A stretch of DNA of 64,000 bases from Bradyrhizobium sp. 199. Lineage in GTDB: Bacteria; Pseudomonadota; Alphaproteobacteria; Rhizobiales; Xanthobacteraceae. Of the stretch, positions 18,604 to 26,658 are shown in pieces. Under the pieces are notes generated by a model. That model had not been told where the DNA came from, made no database searches, and was given only the letters and a program-made list of their open reading frames with translations. The DNA lies in assembly GCF_023073355.1 (NCBI RefSeq), contig NZ_JADPJI010000011.1, positions 124,001 through 188,000 of the forward strand, read 5' to 3'. A program made the position numbers and the translations under genes. Positions within the stretch are counted from its first letter, which is position 1. Every line of letters starts with the position of its first letter.

Positions 18604-19250
18604 CCGACCGGCTTCGCGTCCCGTTTGTCAGCACCAGGACTGCCGGAATGGCAGCCTTAAGAAAGAGTTAGTATCGCCCGCAGCCGCAGGCAGGTCCACG
18701 GCCCCAGCCTACGGGCGAAGGCCTAAGCCGCGATAACCCTAATGGTGCCGACCCCGCAAGCCGCAGCCCGGTCGCATCCGCAGGATTCGCGCGGAGGCGA
18801 TCGTGCCTCTCACGCAACTGAACTCGCGCCGAGTCCGCGGTGCGTTCCCTCCCCCCTTGCGGGGGAGGGCTAGGGAGAGGGTAGCCCAGCAAAGGTGTCG
18901 GTTCGTTGCACGAGGGGCGGAGCGCGACGGACAGAATCCCCGTGTGGCACCCCCCTCCGTGACCCTCCCCCGTAAGGGGGAGGAACGGAAAGAGTGGTGC
19001 TCGGCGCACCCAAACACCTCAACCACCGGTTCCCCACCATGGGAACCTCATCCTCCCCGAGATTATTTTCGCAATGCACCCTCCCAACCCGTTGCGTTGC
19101 ACAATGTTGACATTTTAGGCAGGCATGGTCTGGGCGCTGGGCGAGCCATCATTCGTTTTGTGTTTCCAGTCTTTGCTCCCGCCACCCGGTTGGCCGGCGG
19201 GCGCGGCCTGACGGCTCACTCCGTTTTTTCATTTAGTGTGAGGGATACCC
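18604..19250. other. gene-free intergenic region upstream of the phasin gene
   Basis: This 647-base stretch separates the divergent kinase and phasin genes. It contains the family D repeat at 18847-18984. Near 19085-19113 it holds a TTGCGTTGCACAATGTTGACA stretch, TGC-rich and with a good -35 hexamer, which may belong to the phasin promoter. I see no open reading frame with a credible ribosome-binding site. Confidence 0.6.
18847..18984. repeat. dispersed intergenic palindrome, family D copy 2
   Basis: An inverted repeat with arms CCCTCCCCCCTTGCGGGGGA and CCCTCCCCCGTAAGGGGGAGG and the internal motif CTAGGGAGAGGG. It shares the C-rich/G-rich hairpin design of the copy at 10351-10479, but the centres differ. 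Confidence 0.6.
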
Positions 19251-19685
19251 ATGACAGGTACGACTGATCCGTTTTCTGCCTCGATCATTCCGTTCGAGGT
19301 TCCCGAGCAGATGCGTGCGTTCGCCGAAAAGGGCGCGGCGCAGGCCCGCGAAAGCTACGCCAAGTTTAAGGACGCGGCCGAAACCCACAACGGCACCGTC
19401 GAGGCCGTGTTCACCTCTGCCAGCAAGGGCGCGAGCGAGTACACCGCCAAGCTGGTCGAGTTCATGAAGGCCAACAGCAACGCCCAGCTCGACTTCGCCC
19501 AGCAGCTGTTCAGCCTCAAGTCGCCGACGGAAGCCATGCAGCTGTGGACCGGCCACGCCCGCACCCAGCTCGAGACCTTCCAGTCCCAGGCCAAGGAGCT
19601 GGTCGAGCTGACCCAGCGCGTCGCCGCCGCGACCGCCGAGCCGATCAAGGCCAGCGCCGCGAAGCTCTACACGCCCGCCGCCTGA
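19251..19685 (+). CDS. phasin family protein
   Basis: A 144-residue phasin, the amphipathic helical protein that coats polyhydroxyalkanoate granules. After a short disordered start (MTGTTDPFSASIIPFEVPEQ) the whole protein is long helices with the family pattern QARESYAKFKDAAETHNGTVE, FMKANSNAQLDFAQQLFSLK and QAKELVELTQRVAAATAEP. No signal peptide or membrane segment is present, as expected. GAGGG precedes the ATG by about eight bases. The gene is monocistronic with a strong terminator. Similar proteins also occur as generic granule or stress proteins, so polymer binding is an inference. Confidence 0.92.
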   Translation: MTGTTDPFSASIIPFEVPEQMRAFAEKGAAQARESYAKFKDAAETHNGTVEAVFTSASKGASEYTAKLVEFMKANSNAQLDFAQQLFSLKSPTEAMQLWTGHARTQLETFQSQAKELVELTQRVAAATAEPIKASAAKLYTPAA

Positions 19686-19710
19686 TCTGGCCGGCCGGTT
19701 GTCGATCAGA

Positions 19711-19738
19711 AACCCGGGCTGAAAGGCCCGGGTTTTGT
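19711..19738 (+). terminator. rho-independent terminator after phasin gene
   Basis: Stem AACCCGGGC (19711-19719) with GCCCGGGTT (19726-19734), a six-base loop, then TTGTT. It lies 25 bases after the phasin stop. Confidence 0.9.
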
Positions 19739-19880
19739 TATGGAAATAACGTTGATCGGGGAGCGATTTGGGCGTCTTGCGGCCTTGCCAAAAACGCCCG
19801 TTGCACCTAGTTTCCGCCCCGTCCAGCCCCCCTTAGGTATCGGCCCTTTCAGGGCGCCCAGAGGCGCGGCTCGCAAGGAT

Positions 19881-19957
19881 GCAGTTGTAGCTCAGTTGGT
19901 TAGAGCGCCTGTCTGTGGAACAGGAGGTCGGTGGTTCGAGCCCACCCAACTGTACCA
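19881..19957 (+). tRNA. tRNA-His(GTG)
   Basis: A 77-base tRNA with encoded CCA. The acceptor stem is GCAGTTG (19881-19887) with CAACTGT (19947-19953), the anticodon loop CTGTGGA carries GTG, and the T arm is GGTGGTTCGAGCCCACC. Discriminator base 73 is A and the first pair is G1-U72. The base before position 1 is T, so the G-1 that most bacteria carry on tRNA-His is not encoded. Loss of G-1 with A73 is a known peculiarity of many alphaproteobacteria and agrees with the taxonomic placement. Confidence 0.97.
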
Positions 19958-19979
19958 CCTCTGGTTAGATCACTGACGA

Positions 19980-20693
19980 TCATCGACGCTTCAGCCGGCC
20001 CAACACGTGCACGACGTGGTCCAGATGTTCGGCGTCATCGTTGGAAGCCTCCGGATCGTGATCCGAACGCAAGGCCTGGCTGAGCGTGTAGCAGCGGTCA
20101 TCCCGTGCTTCGATCCTGCCGAGCTGAAAGCGGATGATTGCGGCATGCGGATGCGCCAGGTTCTCCGCCATCATCTTCCCCGCGAGCACGGTTGCAGCGG
20201 TCCAATCGGAGGCGCGGCGGAGCACGTCCAGCAAGCGCAGGCGCAAGTCGACGGTCAGGGCACGGCCGGCAAGATAGCGGCCCGCAATCGTCCGCAACCC
20301 GCGCGCAATATCCGAAAGATCGCAGTCATCCGCATCCGCCGCTGCGCACAGCGTGGAGTCGAATGCTCGCTCGAAATCCCCGCGCGCGAGTTCGATCGCG
20401 GCGCGGAGCAGGAAGCGGGACGATCGCCGCGAGAACTGCGGAAGCTCGCATAGCGCCGCATACCGCTCCGACTGAGCAAACAGGCGGTCGCGCTCGTCTC
20501 CTTCGGCCAGGTCGGCCGCCACGTAGCCGCAGTGCGGACATTCCTGCAGCGAGCTGCCGATGGTGGAGGGCATCCTTCCGGGACGCTGGTCGAGATCCCC
20601 GGCGCGGCTCCGGCTGGTGGGCGGAAGCGCCGACTGCTCCGATGTCTCCCCGCAGCAGAAGCACCGCACGTCTTTTTCTCGGTCGTTTGTCAT
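19980..20693 (-). CDS. hypothetical protein with N-terminal zinc-ribbon-like cysteines
   Basis: A 237-residue soluble protein. The first 60 residues carry two Cys clusters, CFCCGE at residues 11-16 and ECPHCGY at 51-57, spaced like a zinc ribbon. The remainder is helical and repeat-like (RFLLRAAIELARGDFERAF, LRLRLLDVLRRASDWTAATVLAG), similar to TPR/HEAT helical pairs. The layout resembles DUF2225-type proteins, which I cannot confirm. It ends 22 bases after tRNA-His on the opposite strand. Function is unknown. Confidence 0.65.
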   Translation of the reverse strand: MTNDREKDVRCFCCGETSEQSALPPTSRSRAGDLDQRPGRMPSTIGSSLQECPHCGYVAADLAEGDERDRLFAQSERYAALCELPQFSRRSSRFLLRAAIELARGDFERAFDSTLCAAADADDCDLSDIARGLRTIAGRYLAGRALTVDLRLRLLDVLRRASDWTAATVLAGKMMAENLAHPHAAIIRFQLGRIEARDDRCYTLSQALRSDHDPEASNDDAEHLDHVVHVLGRLKRR

Positions 20694-21039
20694 GGCGCGG
20701 CCGAGTGCAGGCTGGACACAGCCTGTCCGCCTCTGCCTGGCGACCAGATCACGGCATGAGGCAATACGAACAGCGATGTCATGAAAGGTCTTCCAGCCAA
20801 CGGGCTTTTATCCAATAGACCTCGCCGGACCGGCCGCATGACCCAAACGGGTCTGGTTGGCGGCGTCCGCCCCGAAATCCCGGGCCGCGCCCGGCCGCTT
20901 CGCTCCTGCCGCAACCAACCTCCACAGCCGGCTATCCGTAGAAATGCGGGGGCAGAAGCCCCGGTAAAACGAGCGCGGCCCGGCTTGCTGGAAGGGAATC
21001 TCGTGTAACCTGAACGAGTTCTCTGATCGATCGGACCCC
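20694..21039. other. intergenic region, nothing recognised
   Basis: A 346-base gap between the divergent zinc-ribbon gene and the LuxR-type regulator gene. It must hold both promoters. I see no repeat, hairpin or short gene in it that I can support. Confidence 0.5.
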
Positions 21040-22179
21040 ATGCCCGCAGTCACCGAGCGTCTCCTCGCCGCCGTCGAAGCGGTCTACGATACGGCGGCGA
21101 GCCCGTCATTGTGGCCATCCGCACTTGGCAAGATCGCCGACTGCTTCGAAGACGCCGGCGCGATCCTGCAATGGCGGAGGGACGACGGGGCGTTCGGAGC
21201 CATCGCCTCCGAAAGCCTCGCACCGGCGCTCGGCGACTACGGAGAGCGTTGGGCGCAGCACGATTTCAAGGCTGAGCGTTGCATCTCGGCCGGCCTTTAC
21301 GTCAGCGGCGAGCCCTTCACCGACCGGCACATCGGCCCGATCGACGACGCCTACCTCAACCATCCCTTCAGCAGGGACTTCCTTGCAAGACACGGCCTCG
21401 GCTGGTTCGGATCGATCGGAGTGTCACCCGACCCGCGGATCCTGGTGGCGCCCAGCGTGCAGCGCGCTTTCGCCAAGCCCCAATTCTCCGACGCCGAACT
21501 GGGTCTCATCGCGACGCTCGGGCGCCACGCAGAGAAATCGCTGCGCCTGTCGATCAGGCTGCTCGATACCGAGCTGGCCAATCTCGGCCTTGGCGACGCC
21601 CTCGCGCGGATCGGCATCGGCGTGTTCGCGCTGGACTCGTCGGCGCGGTTGCTGTTCGCCAATCCGGTCGGCAAGAGTCTGGTCGGCGAGGTGTTCGACC
21701 TCGCGAACGATCGTCTGCGGGTTCGCATGGTGGCGAGCCGGGCTTCATTCGAGACCGCAATGACGCACATGCTTCGCGCCGAGGCGCGCGACCTGCTGGC
21801 CGAGCCGAGACCCATCCTCGTGGAGTCGAGTGCAACAGGCCGGCGTTTCGTCATCTACCTGCTCCCGATCACCGCCGGCGCACTTTCAGACGACCATTTT
21901 CTGACCCGCACGCGAGCAATCGTGCTCGCGATCGAGCAGAAATCCGCCGAGCCGCCGGATCCCGCCATCGTGCGGGACATCCTGGGGTTGACGCTCGGGG
22001 AGGCCAGGATCGCCTCCCTGGTGGGCTCGGGCGTTCCGCCGAAACAAGCTGCGGGCCGGCTCGGGATCGCCGAAGACACCGCGCGCAACGTGCTGAAGCG
22101 CGTATTTCAGAAGCTCGGCATATCCAGGCAAAGCGAACTCGCGGCGCTGCTTGGCCGACTCGTGTTGCGAGCGCCTTGA
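21040..22179 (+). CDS. LuxR-type HTH transcriptional regulator
   Basis: A 379-residue regulator. The C-terminal 60 residues form a LuxR-type helix-turn-helix: LTLGEARIASLVGSGVPPKQAAGRLGIAEDTARNVLKRVFQKLGI, with the recognition helix ending before the family VFxKLGIxxR signature. The N-terminal 200 residues begin RLLAAVEAVYDTAASPSLWP, a start often seen in rhizobial one-component regulators. They are followed by a PAS/GAF-like section (VFALDSSARLLFANPVGKSL). There is no receiver domain, so signal input is probably direct ligand binding. No obvious target operon is linked; the toxin-antitoxin pair starts 117 bases downstream in the same direction. Confidence 0.82.
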   Translation: MPAVTERLLAAVEAVYDTAASPSLWPSALGKIADCFEDAGAILQWRRDDGAFGAIASESLAPALGDYGERWAQHDFKAERCISAGLYVSGEPFTDRHIGPIDDAYLNHPFSRDFLARHGLGWFGSIGVSPDPRILVAPSVQRAFAKPQFSDAELGLIATLGRHAEKSLRLSIRLLDTELANLGLGDALARIGIGVFALDSSARLLFANPVGKSLVGEVFDLANDRLRVRMVASRASFETAMTHMLRAEARDLLAEPRPILVESSATGRRFVIYLLPITAGALSDDHFLTRTRAIVLAIEQKSAEPPDPAIVRDILGLTLGEARIASLVGSGVPPKQAAGRLGIAEDTARNVLKRVFQKLGISRQSELAALLGRLVLRAP

Positions 22180-22295
22180 GGCATGGGCATTCCTTGACGA
22201 TGAGCGTCGTCGCGCACTGCGCTTGAATCCGCCAGCCCGTGTGCTTAGATGCCAGTTGGCGGAGCTTCTGAGGCATTTGGCACACGGCGGACCCC

Positions 22296-23015
22296 ATGGC
22301 AAAGAATGAGCGGACCGGCAAAGGCGTTGGTTCAGCCGCTTCGCGCGGGCTTCGCGCATCCGGCCCGTTGACCGGGAAGCAGACCAAGACGACCGCGGCG
22401 GAAGCCCTGACGCAGCGTCCTGCCCGCACGCCCCCGTCGAAGTCGACGCACAAATCTCCACCCGAAGCATTGCGCGGGACAACAAATGAACGCGCGGCCG
22501 CCGCCGAGCCCGACCAGGCCTATCACCCGCAACCCGGCGCTATCGTTGTCCAGGGACATTTCGATGCGGTCACCGGTCTCTCCACCGTCACAGATGCGCC
22601 CACTCTCGGGCTTGGGAAGAGTGTGGCGGATGAATTGTTCGCCTCAACCGAGTTGTTCAATGTCGTTATCGATGCCAACAGCCTGTTTCGCATCGAGCCC
22701 GCGGCGCTCAAGCGCCTTGTGAACTACAGCGACGACGAAATCCACGCGCTGATCGTGCCCAAGCGCACTCTGGCGCGGCGGCTGTCGGAGGGTGAACCGT
22801 TGACCGTCGAGGAGACCGACAAGGCCGTGCGGCTGGCGCGCATCGACCGGCTGGCTGCAACCGTGTTCGGCAATGCCGTCAAGGCGCACCGCTGGCTGCG
22901 CAAGCCCAAGAAGGCGCTGAGCGGCGAGACGCCGCTCGCATACCTCGCGACGGAGGCGGGCGCGCGCGTTGTTGAGGAGATGTTGCACCGGATCGACCAC
23001 GGCATCCTTGCCTAA
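22296..23015 (+). CDS. Xre/MbcA/ParS-type antitoxin with long N-terminal extension
   Basis: A 239-residue protein. The C-terminal part (about residues 105-239) is the antitoxin fold of RES-type systems: a helical DNA-binding section (LFRIEPAALKRLVNYSDDEIHALIVPKRTLARR) followed by the DUF2384 toxin-binding domain, with VFGNAVKAHRWLRKPKKALSG and ATEAGARVVEEMLHRIDHGI. The first 95 residues are rich in Thr, Ala, Pro, Lys and Arg, probably disordered, and roughly as long as many complete antitoxins; no internal start near residue 95 was found. The RES toxin gene follows after 9 bases, the normal antitoxin-first order. Such antitoxins neutralise the toxin and repress the operon. Confidence 0.88.
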   Translation: MAKNERTGKGVGSAASRGLRASGPLTGKQTKTTAAEALTQRPARTPPSKSTHKSPPEALRGTTNERAAAAEPDQAYHPQPGAIVVQGHFDAVTGLSTVTDAPTLGLGKSVADELFASTELFNVVIDANSLFRIEPAALKRLVNYSDDEIHALIVPKRTLARRLSEGEPLTVEETDKAVRLARIDRLAATVFGNAVKAHRWLRKPKKALSGETPLAYLATEAGARVVEEMLHRIDHGILA

Positions 23016-23024
23016 GGGCTCGGC

Positions 23025-23498
23025 GTGAGGATCTGGCGGATCTCCAATTTCGACGATCTGTCGGGCATTGGCGGCCTGAAGGCCGCTGGCCGCTGGCATG
23101 ATCGCGGCCGGCATGCCGTCTACGCTGCGGATCATCCGGCTTCGGCGCTGCTTGAAGTAATGGTGCACCTGGAAATCGATGTCGAGGACCTGCCGACGAG
23201 CTACCAGCTGCTTGGCATCGACGTTCCCGATGACCTCGCCGTTGAAACCGTGAGTGTCGCCGACATCGAAAAGACATCGCGGGATTGGGCCGATGATCCC
23301 AGGGCGACACGTGGTTTGTTGCGGCCCTGGTTCGACGAGGCACACACAGCTGTGGTCTCGGTGCCGTCGGTTATCGTGCCATTCGCGCAAAACTACCTCA
23401 TCAACCCCAGGCACGAGGACGCATCGCGCATCCGCGTCGCGCATGTCGCGCGCTATCCCCATGACCTCAGGCTGTTCGGGCAAAGGACGGGCGTCTGA
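23025..23498 (+). CDS. RES-domain NAD+-targeting toxin
   Basis: A 157-residue single RES domain. Characterised relatives phosphorolyse or hydrolyse NAD+, or ADP-ribosylate a target, and arrest growth. Conserved active-site residues are in place: Arg23 in AAGRWHD, Tyr33 in HAVYAA, Glu44 in SALLEVMVH, and Ser114 in VPSVIVPFAQNYLINP. The GTG start at 23025 is the first codon in frame and lies 9 bases after the antitoxin stop, implying translational coupling. The toxin appears intact, with no frameshift. Whether it degrades NAD+ or modifies a protein cannot be told from the sequence. Confidence 0.9.
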   Translation: MRIWRISNFDDLSGIGGLKAAGRWHDRGRHAVYAADHPASALLEVMVHLEIDVEDLPTSYQLLGIDVPDDLAVETVSVADIEKTSRDWADDPRATRGLLRPWFDEAHTAVVSVPSVIVPFAQNYLINPRHEDASRIRVAHVARYPHDLRLFGQRTGV

Positions 23499-23562
23499 GT
23501 GTATCCAGTCGCGGCATCTGATAGCCTGCCACAGAGAAGGCTATGACCCCGGGTGTCCGCCC

Positions 23563-24012
23563 ATGACCGAAGCCGTTGTCCGCTCCGCGACGGATCGCGA
23601 CCTGCTCGACGTGTTGAACCTTTACCGGCACCTTCACCCGCACGATCCTCCGCTGGAGACCGCTGCTGCCGAGCGCGTCTGGGCGACCTTGCTGTCCTCC
23701 AGTTTCATGAACGTGATCGTGGCGCAGGCAGCCGAAGCGCTCGTATCTTCGTGCACGCTCGCGATCGTACCCAATCTGTCTCGCGGCGCTCGATCATACG
23801 GGGTGATTGAGAATGTCGTCACCCATGCGGACTACCGCAGGCGCGGCCTTGGCCGGCGGGTTCTCGCGCACGCGCTCGATCTTGCCTGGCAGGCCGACTG
23901 CTACAAGGTTCTGTTGGCGACAGGTTCGAAACGGGAGACGACCCTCCGCTTCTATGAAGGGGCGGGCTTTCTTCGGGGCGGCAAGACGTATTTCGAGGTG
24001 CGCCGTCCTTAG
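23563..24012 (+). CDS. GNAT family N-acetyltransferase
   Basis: A 149-residue GNAT enzyme. The acetyl-CoA loop is DYRRRGLGRRVL (R-R-x-G-L-G), preceded by the beta-strand GVIENVVTHA and followed by KVLLATGSKRETTLRFYEGAGF. Substrate unknown. The ATG at 23563 follows the short gap after the RES toxin gene and lacks a strong ribosome-binding sequence, so it may be read through from the toxin-antitoxin transcript. It is not closely similar to the GNAT at 8252-8716. A toxin-linked acetyltransferase could be a bystander; I see no second antitoxin. Confidence 0.87.
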   Translation: MTEAVVRSATDRDLLDVLNLYRHLHPHDPPLETAAAERVWATLLSSSFMNVIVAQAAEALVSSCTLAIVPNLSRGARSYGVIENVVTHADYRRRGLGRRVLAHALDLAWQADCYKVLLATGSKRETTLRFYEGAGFLRGGKTYFEVRRP

Positions 24013-24068
24013 TCGGATGGAGTTCTCGCCCCCTTAGGCGCAAGGACGCTTCAACCCATCATCGCGCG

Positions 24069-24446
24069 TCACGCAATCATGGCCTTGATCTGCGCAGTGT
24101 CCGCAAATTCGATCAGCTCGACGATCTTGCCATCCCGAAATCTGAACAGGTCCAGGATCTCGGTACTGGAGGCGTGCCCGGTCGGACGGTATCGAACGTC
24201 GACGCGGGAATGGACAGCAATGCGATCTCCGTCAACCAACTCAGCCAGGATTTCGCGGCCTTCGAAGCCGAAGCCGGCGATGAATTGGCCGAAAGCTTCG
24301 CGCAGCGTCGGGTGGCCCTGCATTGTTCCTGTCAATCCCAGCGCGCCCTTGTTGCCCATCAAGGTGAACGCGCCCTCGGGATGAAAAGCCGTCACGAGGC
24401 CCTCGGTGTCACCGCCGTCGCGCGCGGCGTAGCTGCCCCTGATCAC
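24069..24446 (-). CDS. SnoaL/NTF2-like protein, copy 1 with shifted 5' end
   Basis: A 125-residue SnoaL-like (NTF2 fold) protein of the ketosteroid-isomerase superfamily, nearly identical in its body to the protein at 26768-27172 (shared AARDGGD, LVTAFHPEGAFTLMG, FEGREILAELVDGDR, STEILDLFRF). Upstream of the GTG at 24446 lies a good match to the other copy's start (ATG GCG AAT CGC GAA GAC ATG CTC GCG), but that frame hits TGA because one base is missing relative to copy 2. Copy 1 therefore either starts at GTG 24446, lacking about ten residues, or is a decaying gene. Substrate unknown. Confidence 0.7.
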   Translation of the reverse strand: MIRGSYAARDGGDTEGLVTAFHPEGAFTLMGNKGALGLTGTMQGHPTLREAFGQFIAGFGFEGREILAELVDGDRIAVHSRVDVRYRPTGHASSTEILDLFRFRDGKIVELIEFADTAQIKAMIA

Positions 24447-24550
24447 GCGAGCATGTCTTCGCGATTCGCCATGTGCCCCTACTTTAATGTGTATCAGGGC
24501 AACTTAGCGACCTTTGCGTGCAAAGGCAAAAATGATTGGAGCCGTCAGCT

Positions 24551-25546
24551 TCACTCCACCACCTTGGCCGCCGTCGCCAGCAGCGTCGGTGGCACCTTGA
24601 GTCCGAGAGACCTGGCCGCATTGAGGTTGATCGACAGATCGAACTTCGAGACCTGGTAAAACGGGATTTCGGCAGGATTGGCGCCGCGCCAGATCGCATC
24701 GACGTTGCCGGCCATCCGCTTGATCAACTCCTTCAAGTCGAAGGCGTACGCCATCAGGCAGCCGAGCTCGACGGCTTCGGTGAAGCAGTGGATGGCGGGG
24801 ATGCGGACCTCTGCAATGGCTTCGGTGATCGCGACGCGATTGGCAAATGCGTCCGGGCTGTCGATCATCATGATCGCGTCCGATCCTTCGCGCGCGGCCT
24901 GCAGGATCGCGTTGCGATAGGTCGTCGGGTTGCCGGGAAGGTCGATGGTAAAGTTGGCGACCGCAATTCCCGCTGCTTGCGCAGCGACGCGCACCGGTTC
25001 GCCCACCGAGCTTTCCCAGGCCCCGGCCGGCGTGATGCAACCCAATCGCGACATCGCCGGAAACATCTCGCGCAGCAGCGCGATGCGCTTGCCGTGGATT
25101 GTTGGGCCGGGATTGACGACGACGCCGGTGACATTTCCGCCGGGACGGGCGAGCGTCTGCGCCAGGCCGATCGCCACAGGATCGTACGAAATCGTGACGA
25201 TCGGGATGGTCGTGGTCTTCTGCTTGAAGATGATGGCCGGGGGATCGAAGACGAGAATCACATCCGGATTGCCGCGGACGATCTCTTCAGCCAGCTCGGC
25301 TCTGTCGCCGCGGTACTGCTCCTTTCCATAGCGCTCGATCGTCAGGTTCTGTCCTTCGATCCGCCCCAGCCGCCGCAGCTCGCCGAAAAACGCCGGGTAA
25401 TAGTTAGGGCTGTCTTCACGCATCATCGCCGTCGGGGTAGATATGTTGGCAATGGCAAGGCGCGAGCCGCCAGCACCAGAGGCTGCCGTCACACGCGTTG
25501 CGGCGGCAAGCGACGCCGCCCCGGCCAGGAAATCTCGTCGCTTCAT
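24551..25546 (-). CDS. ABC transporter substrate-binding protein (PF04392-like)
   Basis: A 331-residue periplasmic binding protein with a twin-arginine-like signal (MKRRDFLAGAASLAAATRV). The body has the type-1 periplasmic fold of the ABC_sub_bind family: a Y-x-x-F-x-x-L-R-x-L-G-x-x-E-G-Q-N segment (FFGELRRLGRIEGQNLTIER), ARPGGNVTGV, and the C-terminal LNAARSLGLKVPPTLLATA that is typical of these proteins in Bradyrhizobium. No permease or ATPase gene is adjacent, so it is an orphan. It lies inside the partially duplicated segment, between the SnoaL-like gene and the fragment of an AEC transporter gene. Confidence 0.9.
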   Translation of the reverse strand: MKRRDFLAGAASLAAATRVTAASGAGGSRLAIANISTPTAMMREDSPNYYPAFFGELRRLGRIEGQNLTIERYGKEQYRGDRAELAEEIVRGNPDVILVFDPPAIIFKQKTTTIPIVTISYDPVAIGLAQTLARPGGNVTGVVVNPGPTIHGKRIALLREMFPAMSRLGCITPAGAWESSVGEPVRVAAQAAGIAVANFTIDLPGNPTTYRNAILQAAREGSDAIMMIDSPDAFANRVAITEAIAEVRIPAIHCFTEAVELGCLMAYAFDLKELIKRMAGNVDAIWRGANPAEIPFYQVSKFDLSINLNAARSLGLKVPPTLLATAAKVVE

Positions 25547-25616
25547 GTCGGCCCCTCAGCCCGGGCGAACATTAACGCTCCCAGCGTAGCAAGAAAAGGC
25601 CAGCGCTACCTCCCTC

Positions 25617-25816
25617 CCGCCACCACCCAACCACCACCGGCAACGTCACCGCCGCCAGCAGCGTCCCCAGCGCCACCGCGCCCGACACCGGGTTCACCAG
25701 CCGCTGATACTGAACCGCAAAGATACACGCGTTCGCACCGGTCGGCATTGCCGCGAACAGCACGATCACGCCGGCCGCGACCGGCGGCAGGTCCAACAGG
25801 TTGCGAGCACGAACGC
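25617..25816 (-). pseudogene. fragment of AEC-family transporter gene (C-terminal part)
   Basis: About 200 bases that match the 3' part of the intact AEC gene at 27511-28449 almost base for base. The encoded stretch includes VLFAAMPTGANACIFAVQYQ and LVNPVSGAVALGTLLAAV. The 5' three quarters are absent, the stop codon of the intact gene is lost, and the frame runs into unrelated residues at both ends. It is the remnant of a duplication and not a functional transporter. Confidence 0.85.
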
Positions 25817-25983
25817 GGGGGTTACGGTGACAGTGCACAAAACTCTCAAGGCGGAGAGTGCCCTGTCCGCAACGCTGCTCAAAGCCAGTTTTGTCCGCGG
25901 TCGCCGTAGCTCCTAGGTTCGCAATGCGCTATCGATACCGAGCCAAACACGTTCATGGACAAGCAACCCAGGCAAAAAACATC

Positions 25984-26658
25984 GTGAGTTTCTTAGAGCG
26001 TCTCAAGACAGCAGCATCCGTTGAGTGGCGGGCCTACACCGAGCATCCCTTCACGAACGGACTGGCAGACGGCTCGCTCCCCGAAGCGGCGTTTCGTCAT
26101 TACCTCGTTCAGGACTATTTGTTTCTCATCGAGTTTGCTCGCGCCTACGCGCTCGCGGTCTACAAGTCGCCCAGACTTGCCGACATGCGTGAAGCGGCGG
26201 CCGGCCTGTCGGCCATCCTCGATGTCGAGATGAACCTGCATGTGAAGCTCTGTGCCGATTGGGGTCTGTCCCCGGCCGACCTTGAACAGGCCCCTCCGGC
26301 GGCCGAGATCCTGGCCTATACACGCTACGTGCTCGACGCGGGAATGCGCGGCGACCTGCTGGCCCTCAAGGTGGCGCTTGCCCCCTGCGTGATCGGGTAC
26401 GCGGAGATCGCAACGCGGCTCGCCTCGCTCCCCCTCGCGGACGCTACGACGAACGCCTACCGCGTTTGGATCGCCGAGTACGCTGGCGCGCCGTACCAGG
26501 AGGTCGCTGCCAAAGCGCGGGCGCACATGGAGCATCTCGCCGATCTCTACGCCACGCCGGCCCGCGAGGCAGAGCTGATTGCGATCTTCAAGGAAGCCAC
26601 CCGACTCGAGGCGGACTTCTGGGAGATGGCTTGGCGCGAGGGCCAGCGCGTACAATAG
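25984..26658 (+). CDS. tenA: TenA family thiaminase II / aminopyrimidine aminohydrolase
   Basis: A 224-residue all-helical TenA/PQQC-fold protein, which in bacteria hydrolyses aminopyrimidine breakdown products for thiamine salvage. The conserved pieces are the N-terminal AYTEHPFTNGLADGSLP, HYLVQDYLFLIEFARAYALAV with the DY pair, LAPCVIGYAEI carrying the catalytic Cys near residue 137, and EADFWEMAW carrying the C-terminal Glu. I choose the GTG at 25984 (MSFLERLK), where the family starts; an upstream in-frame start at 25858 would add 42 non-conserved residues derived from the fragment region. No TPP riboswitch is visible upstream, and no thiamine gene is adjacent. Confidence 0.88.
   Translation: MSFLERLKTAASVEWRAYTEHPFTNGLADGSLPEAAFRHYLVQDYLFLIEFARAYALAVYKSPRLADMREAAAGLSAILDVEMNLHVKLCADWGLSPADLEQAPPAAEILAYTRYVLDAGMRGDLLALKVALAPCVIGYAEIATRLASLPLADATTNAYRVWIAEYAGAPYQEVAAKARAHMEHLADLYATPAREAELIAIFKEATRLEADFWEMAWREGQRVQ

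Noticed and set aside
20694..21039. Short reading frames upstream of the LuxR-type gene
   Set aside because: They are Arg/Pro-rich shadows on both strands with no ribosome-binding sites.
25839..25983. TPP riboswitch upstream of tenA
   Set aside because: No CTGAGA...ACCTGA-type conserved segments are present, and the distance to the start is too short.
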